Source: Nymphaea colorata
Lineage: Eukaryota > Streptophyta > Magnoliopsida > Nymphaeales > Nymphaeaceae
DNA length: 64,000 nt
NCBI RefSeq assembly: GCF_008831285.2
Contig: NC_045140.1
Span: forward strand, 29,019,026-29,083,025
Reading direction: 5' to 3'
Positions 23,010-34,226 of this stretch are shown piece after piece (position 1 is the stretch's first letter; every line of letters starts with the position of its first letter). The position numbers were made by a program, and so were the translations under genes. Under the pieces are notes generated by a model. That model ran no database searches. It saw only the letters and a list, made by a program, of their open reading frames with translations, and was not told where the DNA came from.

Positions 23010-23904
23010 GTGAATTTGCTTATGTACCGTTTTCTTTATTAGACTCGATTTGCTTTTCGTCTCAACTCGAGACACAACTTGAAACCGGTTCGGGCACTTG
23101 TATTTAAGCTCAAAACCGAGACACTTATTCATTATCGTTTAATCAAATTGAAGTTTTCTCTCTCTCCATGTGAGGAGTCCCTTGGGCCTTAGGTCGTGGC
23201 TTCCATGGAAGCACTACATTGCAATGCTCACCAAGTCGTGAGATTAGTGGAGATTCAAGCTCCGTTAATGGCCGCCGGCTGCCATTGACAACTTGGATTT
23301 GCAGCGTTCCGAACCAAGAGATCCTTGGATAGGCAGCTGTGCCTTCTCCTTGATCACGAAGGAGTTGAGAGGTGGCTGCACTAGAGGAAGTTGAAGGAGG
23401 TGCCACCCGTGGTTCTGGCCCGTCTTCTTCAACATCGACATCCGGCGAGATCCTCATCATAAGCTAAGTATTCCGATCTTCCTAGTACTTGGTGGATGAG
23501 ATCTCGGATTTCTGAAGGGCGCGTCAGAAACCACTTCTGCTAAAACAGCTGTATCTGGAGATTTACTGGGCGTTTTGAGGCGATCTATAGCTTGTTGGAA
23601 AGCTCTCATCCTCAGGTACAACATAATAAAATTTCAGCCTGATCGGACCAGGGCGCGTGGTCAAATCTGCCGCTGAAGTTAGCTGTTTCTGCCGCCGCCG
23701 CTCAGGAGCAGTCTGCCGCAGAACCGCCACTTGCAGAGGCTGTTTCCGGCGATTCCGGTGGAGTTTTCAGGAGATCCATATACCGTTGGATTCGTAATTA
23801 AAAGTTCTACAACATATCCAAAAATCAAACAAGGTCAAATGCGGCCAATCATTTGGCGACGGAAGTGGAAGGACACTTGTGGTATTTGGAACGGGCGCCA
23901 AGTG
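22580..23904 (+). repeat. 3' LTR of gypsy element 2, truncated
   Basis: It starts TGATACGAGCC after the polypurine tract and resembles the TGTTACGGACC start of element 1's LTR. From 22604 it matches the 5' LTR up to GCGCCAAGTGT at 23904, then switches abruptly to copia sequence. About 1.6 kb of the expected LTR (counterpart of 15818-17420) is missing. A 335-bp block present in the 5' LTR is absent at about 23507. The promoter-like pair recurs at 23082-23108. Confidence 0.87.
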
Positions 23905-25138
23905 TTGACTACTGACATAAGGGCTGTGGCAACGCGTATAGGAAGCCGATATAACCCATCAGATGCCAAACCAATCCCAATCTTCTTCCTTGTCAACAAG
24001 TCCTCAAGTCCTGCAAAACACAACGTTTTTCAGAAAATATAAGTTAACAGTTGAGTTCCTTGGTAATCTTGCTAACAGATAAAAGATTTAAGGGAAGATG
24101 GGGAACATGCAATGCACCATGCACTAAAAAATTATTCAACAAAGAAAAAAATTATTCAACAAAGAAAGACTCCCTTTCCCTGCCACAGAGGTAAAGGAGC
24201 CATCGGCAAGGGACACACATTCCTTCCCCGATGGTAGCTTGTAGTCATGAAAGAGTTTGGGGTTGTCAGTCATGTGATGAGTGGCACCACTATCAACAAT
24301 CCACTCTCCCATGCAAGAAGTACCTTGTTCACCTGAAACAGCCAGTGCCCTGATTGACTTTCACCTCTGACGTGTCTGCCTAACCAGCATCAATCTGGCT
24401 CAAATATGCACGCAACTCACGCAGAAATAGAAACTTTACCATCACTAGGATTTCATTTCTTGCAGTGAGTACATTTACGGGAAGAACACAGAGACACCAT
24501 CATCTTCAACATCTTCAATACTGAATGATTCCTCAGAGTTAAGAACCTGACTCCTTATATTTTCAAACTCATCGTTCAGTCTAGCTAAGAAAAGGAATAC
24601 CCTATTCTCCCACTCCTTGGCCATATACAACATTTGGTCTTGAGGAGAGCTCCATGTAAGATCAGAATGGTAGTCAAGATCCTCCCACTTAGATTTTAAT
24701 GCTGCATAGAAATCTGCGACCGAGAGATCCCCTTGTCACAGAGCATACACGTCCTTCATTAGTTGATATACACGAACTTTTCTTTTCTTTTGACCATACA
24801 TCTGCTCCAAAATAATCCACATATCCCTCGCAGTTTTCTTACGAAGAATGAGCGGTTGAATATCTAAAGACAATGAATTAACAGTCCAAGTTTTTACCTG
24901 GTTGTCCTCAAGAAACCATGTATCCCAAGCCATACTATCCACAGCAGGTTCGACCATTCTCCCATTCACATAGGCAATTCGTCCTCGACCAGCGATCCCC
25001 ATAGTAATTGCAGTGGACCATCGTAGATAATTCTCCTTGGTAAGCTGAATGGTGGTAACCTGAATCGGTACATTATCTCACGGTCCCAACATCAGGCTGA
25101 TCGGTATGGACTGTGGAGGAGGAAAACGAGTCGGCCAT
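23905..25138 (-). pseudogene. Ty1/copia fragment (copia 3): Gag and protease part
   Basis: On the minus strand this encodes the start of a copia polyprotein from the ATG at 25138 through Gag (GIAGRGRIAYVNGR at about 24,975) to a protease site EWIVDSGATHHMT (about 24,262-24,312) and a little beyond. It aligns with copia 1 between about 37,755 and 39,043. Integrase, RT and RNase H are absent: the copy ends at the junction with gypsy element 2's LTR at 23904/23905. Several stops and small indels interrupt Gag, and a 20-bp stretch is duplicated in tandem near 24,125-24,165. It is a dead fragment. Confidence 0.85.
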
Positions 25139-25527
25139 GATCACCAACTACAAACTGCTGACTATCAGAGACACACAACAGCGGCAACCCTTGAGAACAG
25201 CACACCTTAGAGTCATTGATAGCACGGATCAAGTCAGGCGGCTGAGACGCTGGGATCTGGTCGGACGGCGCTGGAGCAGAACAACTGCACAACTAGGGCA
25301 CGGGCGGCAAAGGGCAGCGGCGGAGGAGCAGCGACGATAGATGGCAGCGGCGGAGGAGCAGAGGGCAGCGGCAGATACGGGCGACGCAGAGGGTCTCAGG
25401 CAATGCAGCCAGGCGGCGGCAGCGGCGGCAGCGGCGGCGACGGCGGGAGCAGTGGCGGCAGCAGCAGCAAGTGGTTCAGAGTTGGAACTTCACAACCCTA
25501 AAAAAAATTTTTTCCAAGCTCGCTAGA
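25139..25527 (-). other. Leader of copia 3 with GC-rich triplet repeats
   Basis: This is the untranslated region between the 5' LTR and the Gag ATG. It contains a GGC/GCA-rich low-complexity run at about 25,360-25,470, present in shorter form in copia 1 (39,270-39,430). No gene is seen. Confidence 0.6.
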
Positions 25528-25751
25528 TGCACAAGAACCAAAGATCGAACACAGATGTAACGTGGAAAAACCCTCAACTAGAGGAAAAAAACCACGGGTA
25601 AGGAGGTCTGATGCCCACTAGCCGCCAGCCTCTCTCTCTTAGAAACTTCATTAACACACAAGATTAGGGTTTACAATGGTATAAGTATGCCCAAACTAGG
25701 ACACAATGGATCGGGTCCAGACCTGGACCCATACAACAAGATCCGTCAACA
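25528..25751 (-). repeat. 5' LTR of copia 3
   Basis: On the plus strand it runs TGCACAAGAACC...CCGTCAACA, 224 bases. It matches the 3' LTR of copia 1 (35121-35347). The bases to its right, CAAATAATCAAGCTCTC, are the same as those to the right of copia 1's 5' end (39644 onward), so the two copies descend from one insertion. Confidence 0.8.
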
Positions 25752-25849
25752 CAAATAATCAAGCTCTCTTCTCCTTTTCAATGGGTAGCAAGATCAGGGT
25801 TAAGCAGAACCATTCCAAATTATACCAACATAGCAACACCCAGGATCAT

Positions 25850-26044
25850 TGTGATAATCATACAATAGTTATCAATGATGACTTCCTCATAATAGATCTC
25901 TGGACACTTTTTTGCTACCCTCTCGGCAACACTGCAACCAATGAGAATGGAAAGCTAAGTGAGATCAAAGAAGAGAGAAATCATCATCTCGGAAATGGAA
26001 AGCAAATATAAATGTACCTTAAGAAAAAGTCCATCAGTCTTCCT
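25850..26044 (-). pseudogene. NAD-isocitrate dehydrogenase gene fragment (two exons)
   Basis: Minus strand. The first exon piece (26018-26044) reads RKTDGLFLK and ends at a good donor (AAG-GTACAT). The next exon starts at 25931 after TTGCAG and reads CCRE, then, after one extra G, VAKKCPEIYYEEV and IIDNYCM. These are characteristic of the NAD-dependent isocitrate dehydrogenase catalytic or regulatory subunits, mitochondrial enzymes of the citrate cycle. The one-base insertion near 25919 breaks the frame, and the conserved following segment is missing. It is a captured fragment with its intron, not a gene. Confidence 0.75.
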
Positions 26045-26053
26045 CCACTAGCC

Positions 26054-28693
26054 TGCATGACGCCGAGGGATAGTCGGTCTGCGACACAAGTGAATGCATT
26101 GAAAAATGAAAACCAAGCAACTAAGACAACAAAACACCTAAACAACCCAGCTGGAAACCATTAAAGCAGAAAATAAGCAAGATTGAACTACTATAAAATC
26201 AAACCAGCAATTCCCAACTATACAAACTAAACAATCAAACTAAATCAAAATAAGGTCCTACTGAAAACAAATCAAGGCAATAACCTTAACCTATCCTGGA
26301 CATGTGCAATAGCTAACTAAAGGATCTATTCAACTAACCTGACACTAACGTGACACAAGAAGAAAGAATTCGACTAAAACCCAAAACTCATGCAACTTCA
26401 ACGAATAGAACCTTTCAAAAATGTCACAGTTCAAAATCGAGTACAAAATTGGTTGGTCCTTTTGAAAAGGGATAAGAGGTTTTCTATGACAGGCTCAATC
26501 CTAAGACTGGGTTATGTTGAAGACACTCGGTTAAGATGGAATAATGGTCCAACCTTAATAATTTATCTCAAATGATATTTGAGACAAAGAAAATGAAATT
26601 CGTCACACTCTACAGGAGTTGACTAGGTTTGAGGAGTTTCATCTATCCCATGAATGGACTAATGGTTAGTAATGGAATGGCCAACATCTTTCAAAGCCAA
26701 AGTGGATAGGCAATGAAATGACTTTCAAGACCAAAGGAGATTGGTTAGTTCCTCTTATGACTAGAGATGTCAAGTTTTTACTTTGAAATAATTCAAAAAC
26801 GATCAATTTAACTAATAAGCATGAGTGCTCGTGTTGTGCAAATAATATGGCCTTCATTTACACATAGTACCGTACAAGCATTATGATTCATTTCGCGTCA
26901 ATGCCATCAAATCTCTAGAAGGGATGCCTTTCAATTTCCAAAATATGAACATAAAGGAATCATCCTTAGCATGTTAGGTAATCAAAAATAGAAGAAGATA
27001 TTGACCCTAGAATCGCACATCTACCAAAGATTGTCACATTCAATTCCTGCAAGTTCAACCTTCATGCCTTTAATCTCTTGCCAGACAGCTTTTGCTTTTT
27101 TTTCCCCTTTCCCCTTATTTTCTCTTCTTTCTTTCTCTTGCATTCAGCTTTTGTCTTTCGATTTTGTTTTTCTTTGATTTTTTTTTTTAGGCTGACTACA
27201 CAAGCCTCGAGCCCATCTCTCAACTCTCATTTTGCAATCTTCCAAGATTTTACAAAGCATTTTGGCTTCTCTCTCAAGATATTTTCTTGAGCTAAATCCT
27301 TGCAAATGCTTGATTACCAGAGTTAATAGCATTTCCTAGTCTTGACTTTCTCAACTTCACAGGAAGTTTCCTTACCCAGGATCTTTTCAATTTTCCTCTT
27401 CCATTGTTTGGCGACAAAAACTTAAAATTTTATTCTTCTAATCAAGGAGGTAGTAAGAATAAAGCAAAGCCACATCATGGTGTGAGAAGACACTTTTAAA
27501 TTGTTTTCAAGCAAAACTGAAAATTATCACTTTCACAAAAAAAATCTTGACATCAAATAATATATCATCAAGAGGAAGGAATTCTACTCTAAAGAAGAGG
27601 GTGAATGCAAAACAACATAGGTTGGTTCGGTAGAAAATTGAACTTCACCAACTCTCCTAGGGACTTCTATACAAAAGGTTGGTTGTCGATATAGATTAGT
27701 AAACTCTTTTAATCTGAAAATTATTGGATGACAAAATAAAAAAGAAATTAACAATCAATTAAACAATTAAATTTAAAAGTCAAATGCAAACAATCTATCT
27801 ACTCTATCCCCACCTATCTAATTGATCCTTCCTTGCATTTTAAGCTCAATAATTCAATAATAGCAAAAAAATGGCCATTTAATACACGGAGAATAGAAAC
27901 ACACCCATAAAATGGAGTGAACCTTTACTTACAACACATAAAATCACACCTAAAAAAAAATCAAAACAATTGAGCAAGCAAAATTACAAATCTTTACGCC
28001 AGTGCCGTGGGAGGTTAATGAGAAAGATTCAAAAATCCACAAAAAGTTTATGAATGCTAAATAATGTGGCAATTCCAACCTAAGTGGCTCAACTGAAAAC
28101 TGGTTTCCATTTAATACATATCAAAGAACACATTCTTTAACAATAGATTTCCAAAATTGCATAGTAGTTCTAAAGATATAATTGAGACAATGACAATAAC
28201 ATGATTTTTGAGATGCTTACATTGCAATACTTTGTTCCTTGAAATCATCATCTGAGGTTTCCCACACTAGCCGACCCAACTACTCCCCTCCGTTCCATAT
28301 CCAAAACTGCTTCAACAGCATCGTCTATCTTACCTTCTCTCCAATAGGCAGTCACAAGAACTGAGAAGTTAAAGGAAGAACACATACTTTAGCCTTAAGT
28401 AATATCTATGAAATGCATAGATGACGTCACCTTTATATGTGTGAGAATTTGGAGCAAGTCCTCTTTTTCTCATTTTTCCAAAAAACTTGTGAACAAGCTC
28501 ATATTTTCTTGCTTTTAACATCACCTTCCAAAGGAGGAATTTTATAAATAGCATGTAAAGTGAATCTCAGGGCAGAAGCAAATCACTAATAAGAAGCACG
28601 AAGCAAAAATACATCTCATGAAGTACATATGCATCACAACCATATTGCTCTCATCTTCATGAAACCAGCAAAGTGATATCTGCATGTTTTCTA
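26054..28693. repeat. Duplicated unit, copy A (segment Z)
   Basis: This 2.6-kb AT-rich block matches 46855-49694 (copy C) nearly end to end, and its first ~960 bases match 31372-32364 (copy B). The left edge is GCATGACGCCGAGGG and the right edge GCATGTTTTCTAG. Copy A lacks about 40 bases (CTAACCTGGGTC...) near 26,372 that B and C keep. Apart from the PPR exons near its right end, I recognise no coding sequence in 26,060-28,250. Confidence 0.85.
28264..28554 (-). pseudogene. Pentatricopeptide-repeat gene fragment, copy A
   Basis: Two neighbouring exons on the minus strand. The first (about 28,550 down to 28,431) reads KYELVHKFFGKMRKRGLAP and ends at AAAG-GTGACG. The second starts at 28,360 after TTCTCAG and reads YWREGKIDDAVEAVLDM, then ERRGVVGSA. 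This helix-turn-helix pattern (KMRKRGLAPNSHTY; EGKIDDAV) is that of PPR proteins, organellar RNA-binding factors. It resembles the family that includes DELAYED GREENING 1, but that assignment is tentative. The surrounding PPR repeats are absent, so this is a fragment. A near-identical copy lies at 49254-49553. Confidence 0.75.
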
Positions 28694-29387
28694 GACTGAT
28701 TTGTTGGGTAGAAGAGGAACTTCATATGCTCTCCTATAGAAGTAGGGAAGATCAAACTATCGAATTCAAAAATTAAATACAAATCATCTGTTCCACTCTG
28801 TCCCCAGCTGTCTAATCACTCCTTCCTCGCACCTTTTGCAAAATAAATCAAGAATTCAAGCAAAAAAAATAAAACAGTTTATAAGAACATAAACACGTCT
28901 TAAAAACGAAGAAATGAACCTATATTTTCGGAAACGTGTTTAACAGTAAAAAATATAACTCCATGTTTGATGGAATGAGAAAAATTATAAAAGTTTGAAT
29001 TTTATCACCTCTGCTACAGGATATTTCCAGGACGCTTAGCAATAGAAGAGGCAAACAATATTAAGTGCATAGTTCAAACAATCTTTCCAAAACAAAAAAA
29101 TTGAACATGCCTCACAGTAACAGAACCTATTCCGATGCCCATAATTTAGAATGATAAAAGAAGGAATGTTGAACATGCCTCACATTAAGAAATTAACAGA
29201 ACAGATGCCCATAATCTAGAATGTAAACCAAGTGGAAAAGGTCACCAAGTTCTTGTTCGCCATAGGTATACAAATCATACAACTGCAAGGCACGTAAAAG
29301 TTGACTGTCTTGCTTAATTACTTCAGTGAAAATCTGGACACTCTTGTACTAGTGCCTTAACCTGAACAAGCTTTTTGTATTCTATAC
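28694..29387. other. Gene-free stretch with an old diverged duplication
   Basis: No coding exon is recognisable. Bases about 28,700-28,930 resemble 27,640-27,905 (for example CTCTGTCCCCAGCTGTCTAAT against CTCTATCCCCACCTATCTAAT), pointing to an older local duplication within this AT-rich, intron-like DNA. Confidence 0.5.
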
Positions 29388-30096
29388 CTTTTCAGTCGAA
29401 TCGAGTGCACCACTAATAATTGTTGCCTCATCATGTGTCAGTTCCCCACCTTTACCAACCTGTGGGATTGCAACAAACAGAGAAGTAATAGATAGATTAA
29501 CTAATGCAGACATGGAGAAAAATATCACTGTTTACACCACAGGAGGTTTAGCAGAGAAAGAGTTCTTAAATAAAGAAAGAATACCTCTTTGCTATGGATA
29601 GAAACGAGAGCTTTCAGTTGTGCACGCCGCCTGAAAAGTGCAGACTCATTCTGTCCAGGATCTACAAAAACAGAGAATCACTATGAAAACTAGAGAATAT
29701 GATGTAGCATGCAGCTGCAGGCCTCCTGAAGTATTTCTCATCTTGACAAACCCAGATATCGTTTCCATGTGGCTTTCCTTTTTAAAGTTAAAGCTTTCTT
29801 AAGAAGCACCGAAGTTCAAAATAATCACAAAACATGTCTATGATTGTTTAAGAATGCTTTTCAAAATAATATATGTAAGGATAGGCTTTCCTTCACCAAG
29901 AAAAATAGTGTATGTTCAGGAAATCAAAACTGAATTTATCTTTTACAGAACAAAAGAATTTTTCTTTCTGCATGGGGTCACCTTCCCGATTGGATAAGCT
30001 ATTGGATAGCAAATTATCATCAGAATATGGACAAGCCCTACCAAAATTGGCACCCACAGCAAGTCCATATCTTGAACAGATGGCCTCTGGAATGAT
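29388..30096 (-). pseudogene. CNNM/DUF21-CBS protein gene fragment (three exons), copy B
   Basis: Three exons in correct order on the minus strand, each with usable splice sites. Exon 1 (30096-29982, after GCAG) reads IIPEAICSRYGLAVGANF and, after a frame slip, LMIICYPIAYPIGK. Exon 2 (29661-29585) reads NESALFRRRAQLKAL, VSIHSKE. Exon 3 (29459-29388) reads [19 protein letters not shown]. This is the DUF21 membrane domain and its exit into the CBS region of the CNNM/CorC-like family, proteins linked to magnesium and metal transport. Upstream and downstream exons are missing, with a BSL1 fragment lying directly upstream. It is a captured fragment. The first exon recurs at 39978-40092. Confidence 0.85.
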
Positions 30097-30223
30097 CTGC
30101 AAAAGTTTAATGTTGAAATCAGAAATTCACTCATCAACTAAGAGTAGCCTCTACTAATAGTAACATAGGAAGAATCTAAGAACTTAAAACCGCTTTTTAA
30201 TAAGAAAGCAACCAATGACTTAC

Positions 30224-30712
30224 ATGCATGGAGGTGGGCCTTCTCCTTCTGGCTCTACTTTCCTCCTTTCCTAGGGCATGGCAGCTGTATCTAAAGCCCA
30301 GACATTAGCCAAAGGACGCTCTCACACTTTCCTAATGAATTTAAAAAAGAAAATCAGCAAAAGAATTAGCATCGACTCTGTAAACATTTCCAGCATATTT
30401 CAGAAAGCAACACCAAAAATATTTAACATGTATAAAGAAAATTATAAGAAGAGATACCATCATTTCCACCAATAGCCAACAGGAACCGCTGTCCAACTAG
30501 AGCCATCACATGGCCATATCGAGGACCTGGGCCAGCACCTTGTACAACCACCCTAGAACACAAGTACAACCATTTTCATGAGTAAAGGCCTACATCCCAA
30601 TGAGAATATACGCAGAAAATAAGGAATAACTTAAATTCAACGATCACCTGTGCCATCTAGGTCTTTGCTGTGTCAGGTCAAGAACATGTAGATCCTCCGC
30701 AGACAAGCCAAT
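30224..30712 (-). pseudogene. BSL1: BSL1-type kelch phosphatase gene fragment (three exons), copy B
   Basis: Three consecutive exons on the minus strand encode part of the N-terminal kelch propeller of a BSL1-like Ser/Thr phosphatase (brassinosteroid signalling family). Exon a (about 30712-30648) reads GLSAEDLHVLDLTQQRPRWH. Exon b (30552-30458) reads VVVQGAGPGPRYGHVMALVG and RFLLAIGGNDG. Exon c (about 30310-30224) reads RPLANVWALDTAA and ends PEGEGPPPCM at a perfect GTAAGT donor. Exon c carries a TAG at 30271-30273. No later kelch exon or phosphatase domain follows; the next exon downstream belongs to a CNNM gene. The gene symbol marks the source family only. Confidence 0.85.
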
Positions 30713-31371
30713 TGGAAAAGAGATAAAATAATAAATAAATAACTAGGTAAGGTGAAAAACAGCGAACACCACAAATAAGAAAGAGGCCAAAACGAGTTCT
30801 GCTTTCCTCATTCAACAATGGGACAAAATGAAAAATCTAATGAAAATTAACAGAACAAAATGCTATTAACCAAGAATAAGAAAATATTTGTGCGAAGAAG
30901 AGAAGAAGCATGACATTTTTAACAGGCACGATTCTTACAATTCCAAGTAACTAAATAGCATGTACCACAGTTCTCTGGTCATAAAAAGGACAATCGTTAA
31001 GGTTCAAAAAACACACACATATTAGGCAATGAGAACAAAACTTTTCTAGCACTCCGGAGACAAACCTTGGCATATTTTTAAAATGTAGGCTTCCATGTTA
31101 CCAAACACTAACCGAGTTGGATAATGAACAAAATAGCAACCCACATTTTTAGAATGTAGGCTTCCATGTCAAACACATGATTGTATCGAGATGCGAAGTT
31201 CTTGTCAAAGATATTCAGTCAACCAACCTACAAACTTAAGCAATGTACGATATGCAATTCAAAGACTCTAACAGAATGTGACACACGAACCCATGAACTT
31301 GATGAGATTATATTTACCAAAAGAATCAAGTTCTCTCGGGCTGACATTTTCAGGCGTATTTCGCCCGCATG
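30713..31371. repeat. Duplicated unit, segment Y, copy B
   Basis: This non-coding AT-rich stretch is repeated around the copia 2 insertion (40,745-40,935 joined to 46,390-46,854). It ends in TATTTCGCCCGCATGACG, the junction to segment Z, in both copies. I see no exon in it. Confidence 0.75.
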
Positions 31372-32364
31372 ACGCCGAGGGATAGTCGGTCTGTGACACA
31401 AGTGAGTGCATTAAAAAATGAAAACCAAGCAACTAAAACAACAAAACACCTAAACAACCCAGTTGGAAACTATTAAAGCAGAAAATAAGCAAGATTGAAC
31501 TACTATAAAATCAAACCAGCAATTTCCCAACTCAACAAACTAAACAATCAAACTAAATCAAAATAAGATCCTACTGAAAACAAATCAAGGCAATGACCTT
31601 AACCTATCCTGGACATGTGCAATAGCTAACTAAAGGATCTATTCAACTAACCTGAGACTAACGTGACACAAGAAGAAAGAACCCGACTACTAACCTGGGT
31701 CTAAAACCATGAAGGACCCAAGGACATAAAACCCAAAACTCATGCAACTTCAACAAATATAACCTTTCAAAAATGTCACAGTTCAAAATCGACTACAAAA
31801 TTGACTGGTCCTTTTGAAAAGAGATACGACGTATGATAGGCTCAATCCTAAGACTGGGTTATGTTGAAGGCACTCGGTTAAGATGGAATAATGGTCCAGC
31901 CTTAATAATTTATCCCAAATGATATTTGAGACAAAGAAAATAAAATTCGTCACACTCAACAGGAGTTGACTAGGTTTGAGGAGTTTCATCTATCCCATGA
32001 ATGGACTAATGGTTTGGTAATGGAAAGGCCAACATCTTTCAAAGCCAAAGGGGATAGGCAATGAAATGACTTTCAAGACCAAAGGAGATTGGTTAGTTCC
32101 TCCTATTACTAGAGATGTCAAGTTTTTACTTTGAAATAATTCAAAAACGATCAATTCAACTAATAAGCATGAGTGCTCGTGTTGTGCAAATAATATGGCC
32201 TTCATTTACACATAGTACCGTACAAGCATTAGGATTCATTTCGCGTCAATGCCGTCAAATCTCTAGAAGGGATGCCTTCCAATTTCCAAAATATGAACAT
32301 AAAGGAATCATCCTTAGCATGTTAGGTAATCAAAATAGAAGAAGATATTGACCCTAGAATCGCC
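31372..32364. repeat. Duplicated unit, segment Z, copy B (truncated)
   Basis: It matches 26,060-27,013 and 46,860-47,840 and stops at ACCCTAGAATCGC, after which the sequence is unrelated. It follows segment Y directly, so Z occurs both before and after the BSL1/CNNM block. That is the arrangement expected from a tandem duplication of a 5.3-kb unit. Confidence 0.8.
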
Positions 32365-32830
32365 CATCTCCTTGGCTGGCATTGTGCTCACAGTCGGGCA
32401 CAAAACGGAGATGGAGAGTGTGGGCTGCCCGGAGTTTGCCTTTAACAAGGCTGGTTGTGCAACGGAAGAGGTAACAATCACACCTCTGCCCTTCTCCTTT
32501 GGCAGCCCCGAAAAAGCCACTGGTTTGGCTTCTTTTAGCAGGTCGTCGACTGCTTACACTCATGTAGCTGCCCCCATTTGGCTATGCATGTGAAGCACTG
32601 GCCGTGCTTGAAACGTACTCGCCTTTCCTTACGAGTCTAGTGCTGTAATGACTGGTTGAGGGCATTCCTTGGGTCCAATGGTGGCGGAATGCCCTCCTCG
32701 GTTGGTATGCAGTCGCTGGCCCTGGCTAGCATGGGCAACATCGACTGCATTTTTTGCTTGAAGAGACCAACCTACAATTCCAGCCAGTGTCATTCTTGAA
32801 CGGCTCAAAATCATGTCAAATTGTTGAATA
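32365..32830 (-). pseudogene. Possible gypsy gag zinc-knuckle scrap
   Basis: This segment is richer in G and C than its surroundings. On the minus strand at about 32,577-32,650 it reads HGQCFTCIAKWGQLHEC, a C-x2-C-x7-H-x-C pattern identical in spacing to the zinc knuckles of the two gypsy elements in this window (CFNC-x7-HKC, CYRC-x7-HKC). Upstream sequence contains RKERRVRFK, resembling the basic linker before such knuckles. Stops flank it on both sides. It may be a decayed gag fragment, but the match is short and could be chance. Confidence 0.3.
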
Positions 32831-34226
32831 AATGTGATAACAACAATAATAGTAGCAATAGCTATTAATGAAAAAAAAACTTACATCAAACAAAGCCAAC
32901 TTGTTCTTTGCTCACTAACAAATCACAGTATTATCATGTCAGAAAGGCATTGTATTAATTCAACATTATAAACAGCACCAATATATGGCTAGAACGCTGG
33001 ATGCACATGATGTACTTAATAGGCAGCCAAGTTGGAGAAGAGAAAAACCAAGTAAGAACAAGACTGACGTAAGTTAATGTGGGAAATACACAATAACATA
33101 ATGGAGAATGCAGACAAGAAGGAAATGAACTTCCAAATTTACATGAATCACTGAACATGTCCTGCTTGCAAGATACACCCACAATGATTTCATTTGAAAG
33201 CAGAGACTAGAGAGTAAATAAGTAATTAGTTTGGGAAAAAAATAAATTAACATGACACTAGAAGAAAAAACAGTTCTTTATGACCAACTTAAGCATAAAA
33301 TGCTTATTCATGTGCATATATTTCTAATAGAAGCACTAAATTAGCATGTGCTAGAGGATAAGTAAACAGCATGGAAAGCAGCACTTTCAAAATATGGAGA
33401 GGATATGGGCCACAATGCTATTGAAAGACAACCTGCTACAACACAAGGTTATGTTGTAATAAAAAATCTACTAATAAGTTATCACAACCCATCATACAAC
33501 AAACATAAAGAAGACAATATGAAATGGCATGCCTAAGAGTGGATCATTGGAAAAACACATGCCATTCACTTTGATGAAACCTAAAACCAATACACCGCCC
33601 CATACCACATCCTATCAAGCATGTCAATAGAGGCATGCTTCAAGAATCTTGACCTCATGTAGCCCAAGAACCAAATCAGGCCAAAACAAACATCAAACAT
33701 AATGCTCTCGTGCTTTCAATCAGAAAAAGTGGCTACCAAAGGAAAGACCATTCACTGCAAAGGTATGAAGTATGAACTACATGCATCTCTTTGATCTCTC
33801 TATCACAAGAAACCAATCTCGACACAACAGCTACTGAAACTGAATGCAGGGGCCGTATGCTGGAAACAAGGGGGGCCATTGGTGATTGAGGAGGTCGATG
33901 TAGCACCCTCTTAGCCATGGGAGGTCAGAATGAAGATCATATGATGCACCGACATCGCCTTCCCAACTCTGCCTTTTACAATCTTTTCCTTCCCCCTTCC
34001 CATCTCTGGGATATTTAACCCTATGATGCACTTGTCATACACAGAAGCGCTAAGGAAAATGGAGGGATGAAGAATGAAGAAGTCAAACTCATCTCAATCC
34101 AACTTTTAAACAAATTCGACCATGTCCAAATTTCCAAACAGTGAGAGCCTAAAATGGATCACTAAAAACACTCAGAATTAATGCTACAAATATGATGGAA
34201 CCCAAGCTGGTTGGTGGATATTGCAG
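32831..34226. other. Gene-free AT-rich stretch
   Basis: I see no coding exon, RNA gene or clear repeat here. Short open frames lack any recognisable motif or splice context. A slightly G/C-richer part at about 33,830-34,000 yields no family I know. Confidence 0.4.

Noticed and set aside
25360-25470. GGC/GCA repeats as a possible coding repeat (poly-Ala)
   Set aside because: They lie in the untranslated leader of copia 3 and in shorter form in copia 1. They are low-complexity leader sequence, not a gene.
28680-28693. Helitron 3' end: TTTTCTAG at the right edge of segment Z in two copies
   Set aside because: CTAG fits CTRR, but the next base is A or C instead of the T usual at Helitron insertions. 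I saw no hairpin just inside, and the strand is opposite to that expected for the captured genes.
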